From the NCBI GenBank assembly GCA_002803225.1, contig NXFV01001613.1:1-64000 (forward strand): a stretch of 64,000 nucleotides of DNA, written 5' to 3'. The stretch's first letter is position 1, and every line of letters begins with the position of its first letter. A program made the position numbers and the translations under genes. Shown here piece after piece: positions 12,629-23,376 of this stretch. The notes below the pieces were generated by a model. That model was not told the DNA's origin, ran no database searches, and saw only the letters and a list, made by a program, of their open reading frames with translations. The stretch is from Gamarada debralockiae. Taxonomy: Eukaryota; Ascomycota; Leotiomycetes; Helotiales; Hyphodiscaceae.

Positions 12629-12930
12629 ATGGTGGAAGCTCTTGGAGTCGCTAGCAGTTTTGCTGGCTTGAGTAAGTTGTTTTCTGACTATATTCTGCCA
12701 TTTTCAACACATTCCACAAGTTGCACTGCAGGCCTCGACTTTGAAGTGTCAGGACTGTCGAAATTCTACTCAATGCAGGTGCCGACATCAATCGCGGAAG
12801 AAATGGAGAGAGTCCACTTGAAACAGCAAGGGCCGGAGATCATCAAGCTGTGATTGAGATACTCGAGAAATGTGGGCCATCCGTTAGTATCGACAAGACT
12901 GATATAACACTGAACGGGTGCAAAGGCTAG
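12629..12930 (+). pseudogene. Ankyrin-repeat protein relic (5' end fused to a 3' repeat)
   Basis: ATG at 12629 starts MVEALGVASSFAG, the typical beginning of fungal N-terminal domains that precede NACHT or ankyrin repeats. A GTAAGT donor at 12672 and a CAG acceptor ending at 12731 define a 60-nt intron, after which LDFEVSGLSK continues. A few codons later the sequence switches frame into a textbook ankyrin repeat (TVEILLNAGADINRGRNGES followed by PLETARAGDHQAVIEIL) and stops at 12928-12930. Full-length members of such families usually have several hundred residues between these parts, so the locus looks like an internal-deletion remnant. The N-terminal assignment rests on motif memory; the ankyrin repeat is clear. 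Confidence 0.7.
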
Positions 12931-13295
12931 GTGTTGAGCTGCTGGATCGTGATACAAGCTCATTTAGATCTTCATAAATTCAGGAGGGATGATCCAGATT
13001 CAATGAAAAGGGAGTCAAAATAAGAGTACGGTACTCAAACATTTAGGTATTGTCATTCAGTGGTTGCTTGTCTATTGATGTCTATTTCGCTAATATGCTT
13101 AGGAACCAGCCTCATATTTTCCGCGATTTCACTCTCTTTCTATGTTCCTCCAAAGTTTCCAGCCCAGCTTCCCAGCAATCAAAACATTCGGGGCCCCCGG
13201 GCAACTCACAAAGCCCTTCCAAGCCATTCCATCTCCCCAAGCTCACCGATCGAATCATCGCTATTATTTCCACCCATCGAACGCTGGCAACGGCT
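12931..13295. other. Intergenic, no gene seen
   Basis: Contains the 3' flank of the minus-strand Nudix-like gene. Overlapping plus-strand open frames are antisense to that gene and were not accepted. Confidence 0.5.
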
Positions 13296-13910
13296 TCACA
13301 AGTAAAGCAAGACCAGTCTCTCTCCCAGATCCCTATTTCCCTGATTACACCACTCCTCAAAAGCCCCAAATCCACTCCGCATAACCTCCCGCTGTCCCTC
13401 CGTCATAACCTCAACATCTTCAACCACGTTCGTCGAAGCCCATCGGGACGCCCTATGCACGCTTCTCGCAATCCTCACAGGCACATCTTCGATTGCCTCA
13501 TGGCCCGTCACCTCATCGACCCCAACCAGAAAGCACATCTTTGCCCATCGAACGCCCCTTGATGTGAGATATTCAATCTCTCCAACTTGTCTGACAATGT
13601 TGTTCACTCGCATCCCAGTCTCTTCGGACACTTTGCGGACAAGGGAATGCAGGATCGTTTCATCGGCGGACTCGCACCTCCCACCAGGAATTTCCCAGAC
13701 GCGGGGGAAGACTCGGCCTGAGTTGGAACGTTGTAGAAGGAGGAGACGAGGCGAGTTGGCGGTAGCGGAGTTGGGATGGAAGATCAAGGCTCCCACGGCG
13801 AGACGGTCGACGTTTGGATTTTGGTAAAGAAACGTGTCCAAGTGGATTGAAAGATGTTGTACTGCCGGCGAAACATAAAATTGTGGTGCTGCCGCTTGGG
13901 AGGAAGACAT
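13296..13910 (-). CDS. Nudix hydrolase-like protein with altered Nudix box
   Basis: Intact single-exon ORF of 204 residues from ATG at 13910. Nudix hydrolases cleave nucleoside diphosphates linked to another moiety, using a Mg2+-binding helix with the signature GX5EX7REUXEEXGU. Here the region reads GGRCESADETILHSLV then RKVSEETG, so the spacing is kept and the distal EE pair is present, but the first glutamate of REUXEE is lysine. Upstream strands fit the fold (AVGALIF, LLLLQRSNSG, VWEIPGG). That Glu normally helps bind metal, so activity may be reduced or lost. The length is usual for small fungal Nudix proteins. No signal peptide or membrane segment is visible. The ORF is undamaged although most neighbours are broken. 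Confidence 0.82.
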   Translation of the reverse strand: MSSSQAAAPQFYVSPAVQHLSIHLDTFLYQNPNVDRLAVGALIFHPNSATANSPRLLLLQRSNSGRVFPRVWEIPGGRCESADETILHSLVRKVSEETGMRVNNIVRQVGEIEYLTSRGVRWAKMCFLVGVDEVTGHEAIEDVPVRIARSVHRASRWASTNVVEDVEVMTEGQREVMRSGFGAFEEWCNQGNRDLGERLVLLYL

Positions 13911-14639
13911 CTTGTCTATGGTCTCGACGACGATTGAATACTGAGGTGAGGAACCATCTCTAGTGTGAATATTTACTCCTTATATACGCAGATTTTGAAA
14001 GGATGTGTCTTGACTCTTGAGCCTCATTCCTTTGAACAGGCAGATGTTTTGAGGACTCTCATGGCAAAGAGAAGCTGTAAGCTGATACTATTCTTTACGA
14101 CTTTACGAATTGTGTTCCTGCCATTTGGGCAGTGCTTTCATGGGGTTTATAATTCAAGAAGGGTTTGACACTGTCCAGATCCTTTCGGCATTCGAGTTAT
14201 GAGTCTTTACAATCCTCAGCATAGCTCAGCCCTATGGCCTTCATGCCTGAGTACCTGATATATCAGCCGAAAACCGAACCGTATGTCCGGGACGCCTCCT
14301 ATCAAAGGACTCACTGGCACCGGCTTGACTTGCTCGCTCTCAACATCTAATGAAAAAGAAGAACGCTTACCCGATTTCGTGGAAGTACAACTAAAAATAA
14401 TGGCAGCTCCGAAGTCTAGCCTTGTTCCTCCGAGGCTCCGTAGAGGGGCACGAGGCGAATTATGTTGCAGCCTGACCGTCGTATATTGAAGCCAATGAGA
14501 ATCGAGGAAACTGGGAAGGCTAAAGAGAGGGGTTCCAATGGTACGGGAGCGGACAGATAATTCGCTAGGACTAGCACAACCGAGGGACGCAGGACTATCA
14601 CATTTCTGATGCCCAGCTTGGACTTACTTGAGAAGGAAA
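13911..14639. other. Intergenic, no gene seen
   Basis: Holds the presumed promoter of the Nudix-like gene at its left edge. The remaining open frames are short and carry no motif. Confidence 0.5.
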
Positions 14640-15107
14640 TTAATCAGACTGAAAGAACGCATCGATTAATAATGACAGACACGTTCCATCGGGCTTCCCG
14701 AGGATCTCCATGTCCTGCCCACAGTTGGAGTCTATTGCATTGAAAATAGTTCGAACATGGAAAACAGGTGGCGATGGTGATTGGAAGGAGTAGGCAGCAG
14801 GATAAATGATATCCAAGGTCACGTGACCAACATTCCTACATCCGACAAAAAGAAGCCAGTCCTGCAGCGTCAACAGTTCCCGAAACTTCGGGTGATGAAT
14901 CTTCTCGAAACTTCTAGAAATTCTTATTCCTGGGGGGATCCCTACCGAATATGAAAATATAGAGCCGTGTGTCGTCGATTTTGAGTCTTTTGACTTCATG
15001 TCGGCGGCTTTAGCCAATGGAACGTTACCGCCGCAAGTGTGGTTCTGGTCAGGGTCCATCCTTCTATTCTCATCTGCAAATCCGTAGTGGTACCCATTCA
15101 GAGGCAT
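14640..15107 (-). CDS. Hypothetical protein, unrecognised
   Basis: An ATG-initiated open frame of 155 codons. The translation has a polar N-terminal third (DENRRMDPDQNHTCGGNV) and a more ordered C-terminal half (LTLQDWLLFVGCRNVGHV, IFNAIDSNCGQDMEILG). I recognise no domain. It may be a small real gene, an exon of a larger one, or chance; no intron signals join it to neighbours. Confidence 0.3.
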   Translation of the reverse strand: MPLNGYHYGFADENRRMDPDQNHTCGGNVPLAKAADMKSKDSKSTTHGSIFSYSVGIPPGIRISRSFEKIHHPKFRELLTLQDWLLFVGCRNVGHVTLDIIYPAAYSFQSPSPPVFHVRTIFNAIDSNCGQDMEILGKPDGTCLSLLIDAFFQSD

Positions 15108-15396
15108 CTCCAGCAGTGTGGGTAGGATTCAGGTTTCGTAGAAGCCCCGCACCACGTGTGATCTGACACACGTGACTGTTTATAAAGATATAGTAAGTGA
15201 AAGTTACTTCCTCGGCTGGTATTTCGGTTTGGCCTTCGTGAACACAAAACGACTTTAAGATGGCAATGGCAATCTCCAGTATGCTGTTATTACTGTGCGT
15301 TCGTTCCTCGTCGGATCTTCAGAATCCCTTTTCGATTAAGCCCGCCTCAAGTTTAGCGGAAAGAAGGTTACCTGCAGAATGAATTTCCGTCCTCAC

Positions 15397-15456
15397 ATGT
15401 CAACATTGCTCCCCAAGCCCTTGACATTCTTCCAATACAACGCTTTATATATCTGA
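15397..15456 (+). pseudogene. Decayed duplicate of an esterase 5' end
   Basis: ATG at 15397 opens a frame whose N-terminus (KPLTFFQYNALYI) parallels that of the esterase relic starting at 15841 (RPLTCLQYILLYI), with matching nucleotides over about 45 bp. A TGA at 15454-15456 ends it, and no downstream hydrolase sequence follows before the next copy. It is best read as the remnant of a tandem duplication. Confidence 0.5.
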
Positions 15457-15840
15457 TATCCAGTCAGACGAATCTCCTATACTGTGTTTCATGAGCATGT
15501 CAGCCATGCGAAGAGATGGCACGTGACTTCTAAGCCTCAACAGCATGCTGACACACCTAGGGTACCTCTCATCTGACAAGTTGGGCTATAAAGCAACAGC
15601 GTCCATTTCGTTCTCAAGCTCAACATTTTCAAGACCAAGTCTGCCCTTTTCCTCTATTTGCCTTGAGCCCATCGAATCCCACCTTACTTGAGTTTCAGGG
15701 CTGGTAACGAGAGTCTTCCTCTTTGTTCTTCATATTGCCATAGCCTCGGAAGTTGGGAATTGTTTCGACTGCCTAAAATCGAGGGGAAGAAAGTTGCTGG
15801 AAGAATTCACAGAAAGGCTTCCCATCCTCGCACTCCAACA

Positions 15841-16822
15841 TGGCTCCAAGACCTTTGACTTGCCTCCAATACATCCTTTTGTATATCGTTCAGCGCATCA
15901 TCGCCGCATATCTGCTCTTCTCTCGACTTTCAAAGTCAGATAACCGGCCTACGTACACGAAGGCATATGAATGTCGTCCAAAATTATCCAATCGCATTTC
16001 CTTCCTCCAGGCTTGACACGGGGTCTTAAGCAGACCAAGAAATACCCCCTCTTCATTGAGATCCATGGCGGCGGCTTTGCCACATTTCACCCATGCGCCG
16101 ACGACGAATACTGCGCTCTCATAGCTGGAAAGTGCTCAGCCATTGTTGTCGCCATAAAATACAGCAAGACTCCTCAAGTACAATATCCCGTCCCGTCGAA
16201 CGATTGCATCGCTATCGCTAAGGCCATTCTTGCGGATCCAGAGCTGCCCATTGACCACGACAACGTGGTCATCGGAGGCAGTCTTGCTATGTCCATTGCA
16301 CAAAATAAATCGTTGAGGGGCAAGTTCAAAGCTATGGTCATCTGGTATCCTTTCTCCGATTTCACTGTTTCCCTGGAGCAGAGACTGGACTTTCGGCCCA
16401 AGACTGATAAAGAGGACTCGGTGGCACCCGCGTATGACTACATTTTAAGGGCATATGCTCCTTCCGTGGAGAACCTGAAGGATCCAGATATGAGCCCTTA
16501 CTACGCGGATGTCAGGAACTTTCCGAAGCAGGCGTTTTTCATTGCTGCTGAAAATGATATTCTGCAATACGATACGCACATCATGGTGCAGAAGCTAGCA
16601 GGAGATGCGCCGAAAGTCGACGACGAAGAAAACAATGATGAGATAACTGGTTGGACTGCTGCTGATACGACCTATTGTTTGGTACGTCATCAATCGCATG
16701 GATTCAACCAAAACCCGACCAGAGGGGAGGCGGAGTTTATCAGAAAAAAGGTCACTGCTAAGGTGGACGGGAAAATTACTCGCTGGCTTCGCGAAGAGGT
16801 GTTCGGCGTTGATCATGTATGA
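15841..16822 (+). pseudogene. Alpha/beta hydrolase (HSL-type esterase/lipase) relic
   Basis: ATG at 15841 opens MAPRPLTCLQYILLYIVQRI, a hydrophobic N-terminus, and runs to YECRPKLSNR before the frame shifts by one near 16000 (a missing T would restore RIFLPPG). The second frame is open to TGA at 16820-16822. It shows the oxyanion-hole motif IHGGGF, ALIAGKCSAIVVAIKYSKTP, an acid-loop candidate FIAAENDIL and a catalytic-His candidate RHQSHGFNQ. At about 16268-16290, where the family has a GxSxG nucleophile elbow, the protein reads VVIGGSLAMSIAQ: roughly six residues including the catalytic serine are missing. The frameshift plus the lost nucleophile argue strongly for a non-functional gene. Size otherwise fits fungal esterases (about 325 residues). 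Confidence 0.8.
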
Positions 16823-17648
16823 TGCATCGTAAGAGCTGAGCATGATATAGAATTATAATGCTATGGGTTAATTCAATTGTAGAAGTTCCCACTTGCATCC
16901 CTTTACTTCCAGAAGCGTATCGTGGAGGAGTGGCTGGGGATGGTTCCTCATAGATACAGCATGCCAACACGTGATAGACAAACGCTAAGAAGAGCCCAGG
17001 CAAAACCAAGCAGCTGTCAGAGCCAACGAGAGGGCTCCCAGCGCCTCATGAAACGTTCTTTGCCGTTTTGAAGCCATCTTTAGAAGTAAAGTTTGCTCGT
17101 CTTGAATAGTTTCAGGAACAGGCGGCGCCTTGTGACGATTGGTGGCTGATACCCCGCCACCTTAGCGCTTAATGATGGCGTGAAGTGGTCTGTCGCTTAG
17201 GGCAGTCAATTTACGGCTTGCTGATCGACCAGTCCTGCCAACATTTTCAACCTCATATGACGTACCAAGCAAGGGCCGACGATGAGGAGACCCAGTATTG
17301 ACCAGGAGATTGGACGGCAGAATGAGAAATGCGCAAAACATATCCTGTTGATGGATGACCAAGATGGGGAGGTCAGGGAACGGTTAAGACAATCAGGGTC
17401 GATATCCTGGCGTTTCTTTAAGTGCAAGTTCACTGATCAGGCTGTATTTGTATGATGTCGTGTTTCGAGAGAGCATGCTTTTATTTCTTTATTCCTCATA
17501 TTCACTACTTGAGTGCTCTCCTTCCAGTCACCTTCTGTTCCCTTTCAGAACCAATAATCTCCAGCTGTGATCAGCTTTAACCTCCAACTCAAACCCTGTC
17601 AACCTCACACCAGAAGAAAGAAGTTCCAGCTTCAGATCAACAGTCACG
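16823..17648. other. Intergenic, no gene seen
   Basis: Contains the presumed promoter and leader of the downstream SUR7/PalI gene. Short open frames have no recognisable content. Confidence 0.5.
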
Positions 17649-18736
17649 ATGCGCATATCAGCACTTTTCCCCATGGCCTGCGCCATAGTGGCCTTCGTTC
17701 TGGGAATGCTCTGTCTCTTCGCAGGCCACAAGCCAGGATTCATGGAAGACTATCATATTGTCACTGTAAGTCCCCTCTTCTTCTTCTCCTCCCCAAACTG
17801 TCTTTCTGACAGCTTGCACAGCTCAATACCTCCACGCTTGGGCACAACCTAATCCCAAATGCCACCATCTCGGGCTCAAAACCAACCTCTACCTCATCCT
17901 CCATCGGCTCGTTCTTCAGCAACCTCGCACACAATGTTACAAGCACAATCGAAGGAGACCTCGACGGTATCATCGACGATGTGGCAGACAAGTTGGCCAA
18001 GGAGCTCGGCATCAAGCAATGGTACAGCCTGCACTTGATGGATTTGTGCGAGGGAACATACACGCCAAATGCAACTGAGAAGGGAGCCAACCTCAATGTC
18101 AGCACATGTTCGAACCAGACCGCTATGTGTAAGCTATTCCCTACTACTGGTTATGTCGAATGATAGCTGATAAGATTTCCAACAGATCATTTCGATATCA
18201 GCAGAGTCCTGAACAAAGAACTCGAAATCGGCCCTCTACACATCAACCTCTCGGATATCGATTGGCCTTCCGATATCCAAGATGGCCTCAATGCCCTTAA
18301 TACTGCGTTCGATGCTACATTTGTTTTTTATGCCATTGGCATTGCAGCCGCAGGTTGCGCTATCATTGCTGCTCTCGTCGCACTGTTCCTGAACGGTTCC
18401 CGCCTCATCTCGTTCGGCAACTGGGGTCTCGCCTCGCTCAGCTTCGTCGCTTTCTTGATTGCGTCAATCATCGTCACGGTTGTGCAGAATAAGGCGACGC
18501 ATATTATCAACAAGTACGGCAATGAGATCGGTGTTTACGCATACAAAGGCGTGAAATACTTGACGTTGACATGGGTTGCTGTGGCTGTGACGTTCTTGGC
18601 CGCCGTGGCGTGGGTAGTAGAGTTCTGTGTGGGCAGACGGAATAGGGGTCGCGAATATACAGAGAAGACTGCGTACCGCACTGGATGGAGACATCGACGA
18701 AGTGACGAGGCCGCATTGAGACGAAGCGGTGTTTAG
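17649..18736 (+). CDS. SUR7/PalI family integral membrane protein
   Basis: Three exons, 17649-17765, 17822-18128 and 18186-18736, give 324 residues ending at TAG. Both introns have clean GTAAG donors and CAG acceptors. Architecture: an N-terminal membrane segment (about residues 5-27), an extracellular loop with N-glycosylation sites and a Cys pair (LCEGTYTP ... VSTCSNQTA) typical of the claudin-like SUR7 fold, then three membrane segments around FVFYAIGIAAAGCAIIAAL, LASLSFVAFLIASIIVTVV and YLTLTWVAVAVTFLAAV, and a short basic cytoplasmic tail. Family members act at the plasma membrane in eisosomes/cortical patches or in ambient-pH sensing; which applies here cannot be told. An alternative acceptor 9 nt upstream (ending 17812) would add three residues, but it lies directly on the CTGAC branch motif. 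Confidence 0.9.
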
Positions 18737-19282
18737 GGTCCTCACCAACGATCATGGTTCAAGGTTCACGGCAATACGATTGCAGGAATATGATAGATGA
18801 ATTTGATAATATCAAGATAGTTATGGTAACTGTGTTTCCTTTTCTCGGGGCACGGGTTTATTTTGGTTGCTAGCAAGCACGCATTCATACTGTAGTTGTA
18901 CATTTAGATACCCTAGCAAAACCTCAAATGATGTAACATAAGAATTACTTCATAGCTGGCTTTCAAGTGATTTCCAAGCGCAATCGTAATTTTCAAAAAC
19001 GATGTGCCAGAGAATCGAGTGATAGATTTTCGACGCACAGCCACCACCTTACCTGAGGCTGTTGGCTGTTGGCTGAATCCTCGCAAGCTACATCAAGGCT
19101 GCCCATTTTCAGATCATCAATCTTGTTGCTCGAGACCTCAACCTCCATCTTGGCTAGATGAGGTACCGCTGTGCGTCTCGTCGCCTTCGTCTCAATCCTT
19201 CAATCCATTTCCTTTAGTCAGAACCGTCAATCGACCCCGCCTAGTGGACAGCCTCACTAGAGCCTTGCACCTCGCACTCACA
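18737..19282. other. Intergenic, no gene seen
   Basis: An open frame extends upstream of the ATG at 19283 (from about 19004) but lacks its own ATG and reads as leader or promoter sequence. Confidence 0.5.
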
Positions 19283-22170
19283 ATGTCCTTCGGCTACGGC
19301 ATCAGCGACTTCCTCACTCTCTCAAAGCTAGCATGGGACGTCGTCCAAAACTCCTCCAAAGCGTGCGGAGCACACGCCGAGCTGACCCGTGAAGCCAAGA
19401 GCCTGCACATCGTGCTGCAGCATCTCGAGCTCGAGGTTGCGAAGCCGGAATCGCTTCTTAGCCGCAAAATCGACAATCGGCGGGACGAGCTCATCACTTT
19501 ATGTTCGGACTGCAATGGGGTACTAAGAGTCCTTCTGAAGATCTTGGAGAAGTACAATGCCTTGTCGGAGGAGGAGAGGAGTGTTAGGAAGCTGTGGCAG
19601 AAGATCAGGTTTGGGAATGGCGAGATGCAGGATTTGAATGAGATCCGACTTAAGATCGGGACCCGCACTCATGCGCTCAATCTCGTTCTCAATATGTTAT
19701 CTATTGGATCACAGGGAAGAGTTGAACAATATATGGATTCACAAGGCCCGGAACTGAGGGATATTAAGACTTTGGTCAACTATATTGCAGCAATGTTGCA
19801 AGCGAGGGCGCCGGGGGAGGGCTCGATCTTGACGTCGTACACAGGTGATGATAAAGGATTTTGGAACGAGTTTAGGAGAGAATTGGTGAAGGAAGGGTGA
19901 CCGAGCTCGGTGATCAAGAGACATCGCAAGGTTATCATGAAGTATGTGATGGAGATTGGGAATAGAGGAGCTTTGGATGAGATTCGGCCTGAGGAGGACG
20001 ATCTTCTAGCGGACCGTACGTTGCCTGCTAAGATGGCAGAAGCCACAATATCAAACAAAGGCAAAGAGGTGAAAGCTGATGAGAGTGAGGAAGAGGTGGG
20101 CGCTGCTAAGGATAAAGAAACCTATATGTTCAAGGAGGGCGAGCAATTGGGGTCCGAGGATGGGGAACCAAGTGGAAGACCATCCGTTGGCAAGGAATCC
20201 GATTCTGAAGCAGAATTACCCGCCAACGATCTGATTGCTGAGTGCCGTGTGATGGATGACAACAGTTCATCTGAAGAGAAATACCCTATTAATTGGTTTA
20301 TAAGACTCCAACCCTACTACAAGAACCCCCCGTTTATAAGACGCTGGAAACACACCAAAAATGCCCCTGCAAATGTGGTCTGAAGTGGTGAAATTTAATG
20401 TGCAAGTTAGGGTCTTATAAACCAATTAATACGGTATTCAGCAGAAGAAAGTTCGATGACCCTGAGCGAGCCTATCTGCATATCAAGAAGCTCCGACGAT
20501 ATGAAGGCCCTTGATCTTGAGGACGTAGCCTCTGATACGGCACCGACGCATGAAACCGAGAAATGTCTCCAGCAAACACCATCTCCATCTCCACTAACTT
20601 TCTCACCTCCTATTACTGAGCAGAGCACGTCCTGGAGAGCACATTCCCCATCAGCAAGACAGAATGCATTTGGAGCTGATTCCGCATCCATACTACTTCG
20701 GGCTGACGGACAGGAACGGTTTACCAATGTTCGCCAAATTTCGGGGCAAAGTGTACCCTGAGGCTGCCAATCGAGATGCTTTAGAACCAATGGAAGGCCC
20801 GATTATGCTGTATGACTGGGAATCCGACATCCATACTTTATGCGACTGGATGCTTGAACATGCGCATATCTATGATCAACTTCACAATCCAGCATTTCGG
20901 CTTTCCGCAAGCGCTTTGCTATGCCCGCAGAGGCGACAGGGGCAGGATAAATTCGTCCTATCAACAGTTGTTGAATTTTGTGATTTGCTGCTGCAGGCCA
21001 AGGACTGTATTTCACGTACTTGGATAGCCAGCGCCTATGCAAATAGGTCAGACCAGCACCCACCAAACAAATTTATTCTGTGTGGCAGGGTGATGTTTAA
21101 GTTCCTCGAAGCCTTCATCTCTTTTGGGACGAGCAGGTCCTGCTGGCTAAAAGAGCACGGTACCCTGAAAGATTGGTCTAGACCGCTTCAGCGAATGGAC
21201 CAGCAAGCTCGACAACTTCGCCCACCGGGGAGACGCACTGGATATAACTTCATACGTGGCATTTTTGCTCACAATAGTTCCAAGGAACACATTGCTGGGT
21301 ACACTTATGTAGATCTTTTTCCTTTCGAAAACTTCCGAATTCAGATCCTGGAGTTACTTTTGCAATTCATGAACGACTGCGAACTCATCGTACAGCAAAC
21401 AGAAACGGAATATGAATATTGGTACAAGACAAATCCAACTTTTGAGGCCGAATATCTTTGGGAAGCAGAAAAGCTTGCGTTCGAAAGGTCAAACGCACTC
21501 TTGGATACTGAGCAGGATCGAATAGCTCGTGAAGCTTTCTTCCAGGAGAGCAAGACGTCTGCTCTTATTCGCCTGAATGACGCGTACCGCGCCTGGAGAG
21601 CATGGGTGGCTAACCACACCATCGACCCGAATAAGGCAGTCAAAGAGCCTCCAAACACAATATTGAGAAAATTGGACTTTGCAAGAGCCTGGTTAAAGGT
21701 GATTAAGCTGGATATCGAGTCTTCATCCGTTCCCACACCGAAATCCGCTGCTGTCGAGGAGGCCCGAACAGCTGTGCAACCCGGTCCGCAACCACCAATG
21801 CCTGATAGCTCTCATAGCACATGGAATCATGAAAACTGGAACGACATTGTTAACAAGATGAAAGATCCCATAGAGTTGGGATGCTCTCGTGGCATTGCTA
21901 AAAGGCTATGGATTCAGTGACTTACAAATTGGGGCGAGAGGGGAGAGCTTCATGATCACCAGTTTGAGTAGAGAAGCTATAGCTCGACATGGGCCACGTG
22001 CAGGCCTAATAATATTAGAACCAAAGAAAGTAAAGACGTGCCGAGCCAAGAAATCAAGTGGATTTTGGGGTCGTTCTGTAGAACGAACTACCACTACAGA
22101 GAGGGGTTGGGATCCAGTCCCACTCCTACGACAAGGACCTGCTAGCACTTGGAGCAAGGCCAAGAAATAA
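19283..22170 (+). pseudogene. Large broken gene of unknown family, interrupted by a MITE
   Basis: ATG at 19283 opens MSFGYGISDFLTLSKLAWDV, a helical N-terminal domain resembling those preceding fungal STAND/HET-type proteins, running about 205 residues (FWNEFRRELVKEG) to a TGA at 19898-19900. The same frame resumes immediately (IKRHRKVIMKYVMEIGNRGA) into an acidic low-complexity linker, is cut by the transposon at 20284-20434, and continues in the same frame after it (EESSMTLSEPICISRSSDD). A frame change near 20600-20700 leads to a long unrecognised domain (20664-21920: KVYPEAANRDALEPMEGP, MLYDWESDIHTLCDWMLE, YVDLFPFENFRIQILELL), and another near 21885 leads to ALVALLKGYGFSDLQIGARG and a basic tail ending at 22170. 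Lesions are therefore one stop, one insertion and two frameshifts. Original size would be roughly 900 residues. An unseen intron could explain the 20.6-kb shift. Confidence 0.65.
20284..20434. mobile_element. 151-bp MITE with TIRs and TA target duplication
   Basis: Terminal inverted repeats 20284-20306 and 20412-20434 are 23 bp and match at 22 positions (core TATTAATTGGTTTATAAGAC). Direct TA dinucleotides flank the element (20282-20283 and 20435-20436), the target duplication expected of Tc1/mariner/pogo-type elements. The subterminal motif GTTTATAAGAC recurs internally at 20332-20342. There is no coding capacity. Removing the element plus one TA (153 bp, 51 codons) joins the surrounding reading frame without a stop; the element itself brings an in-frame TGA at 20381-20383. 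Confidence 0.88.
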
Positions 22171-22241
22171 GGGCAACTTTATCTGTAGCGGCTCTGCATA
22201 GAAAAGGCAACTATGAGCAACTGTGATGAATGCTGTCATCT

Positions 22242-22975
22242 TCATTCTTCAATATTTATGCTCTCTTCACAGCCCATCTCACACCCTTTGACACCCATAT
22301 TCCAAGAGTGATTTTCTTCGGTTTCAGCGAACCCCCGATCAACTTCGAGGACTCGCCCATTTCGCAGGCTAAAAGTCCGTGTGCATACACGGGCTGCAAA
22401 TTCGTATTGTATGCTCGATGCGTACAGAAGTAGATAACGAGTTCTTCCAGGCAGTCGAATGAGCAAGCGGAACATCACATATTTCATCCAGAAGCCAGAA
22501 TGACGACCCGTTGACGCTGCGCCAATCCGAAGGGACTTTAGTCGGCCATAGATCGAACCGAGTCCGCTGTAGCGAAGTACCTCCCATAGCTTTTTGAAGG
22601 GCGTGAAGTCGTGGTAAGGGGCTGGATGAAGGTATATCTTCTCGATATTGGATTTCTGCCAAACACTCATCGTTTCAGAGAAAGATCCAAGCGGAAGCAG
22701 TGGAGCGTTGTAATACGGCCAAGCGCAAACGGGGTGGTGCTGGGTACTAGAGGAGCATGATAGGTCTCGAGATAGATCCGTCGACAAGTCTCGGCCAGTG
22801 CAAGAAAGTATGGCCGCTTCTGCTGGGAAGGAAGCAGGAGAATGCGGAGGTGGACCGGGTCGTCTGTCAACGTATAATCGAAGATCTTGTTCCTGATCTC
22901 AGCGGAAAGGCAAAACAGCGGTGATGAATCCTGGGTGTCGTGTGACGTACTGAATCTGGTGGTGAGTGATGACAT
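22242..22975 (-). pseudogene. F-box/2EXR-like protein, copy 1, frameshifted
   Basis: ATG at 22975. The N-terminus has SAEIRNKIFDYTLTDDPVHL, the pattern of the large ascomycete families annotated as F-box-like or 2EXR (LPxEIRNxIY), followed by ALAETCRRIYLETYHAPLVP. Near 22725 the frame shifts by one: the original frame soon stops at 22667, while the other continues YYNAPLLPLGSFSETMSVWQ to GRVLEVDRGFAETEE and ends at 22242. No intron signals fit the shift. Copies 2 and 3 follow on the same strand. Function unknown. Confidence 0.7.
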
Positions 22976-23376
22976 GTTAAGTTGTGTTGCAATTCAATGT
23001 TTTTAAGAGGGTACAACAAAAGTTTGACTGGTAGGTATACATAATTGAGGTCGCTTCTTAGGCTTCTAAGACTACCAAGGGAAACATTCGGTTGAGTCAG
23101 GAAGATTACCTTTCTTCGCTTCGTAGACCTGATTTTACTTGCGAAAGCGCGTCGGCCTAAGCGCACCTTTGAAGTCTCGTGAACCTTCTTTGCAGGAGCT
23201 CGTCGGCTTGGGGAGGCCGTTTTGTGGATGCGTGTGGCTTCGACACCGAGAAAAGACCCCAGGGATTGCTCTTAACTTCGATGGGAAAATATTCATTTTG
23301 CTGCTACGAAACTTCCTGACATGATGAGAGACAAGAAACAGGCAGATGATAGGTCCGAAGAGTGCTCAAGCACCAT

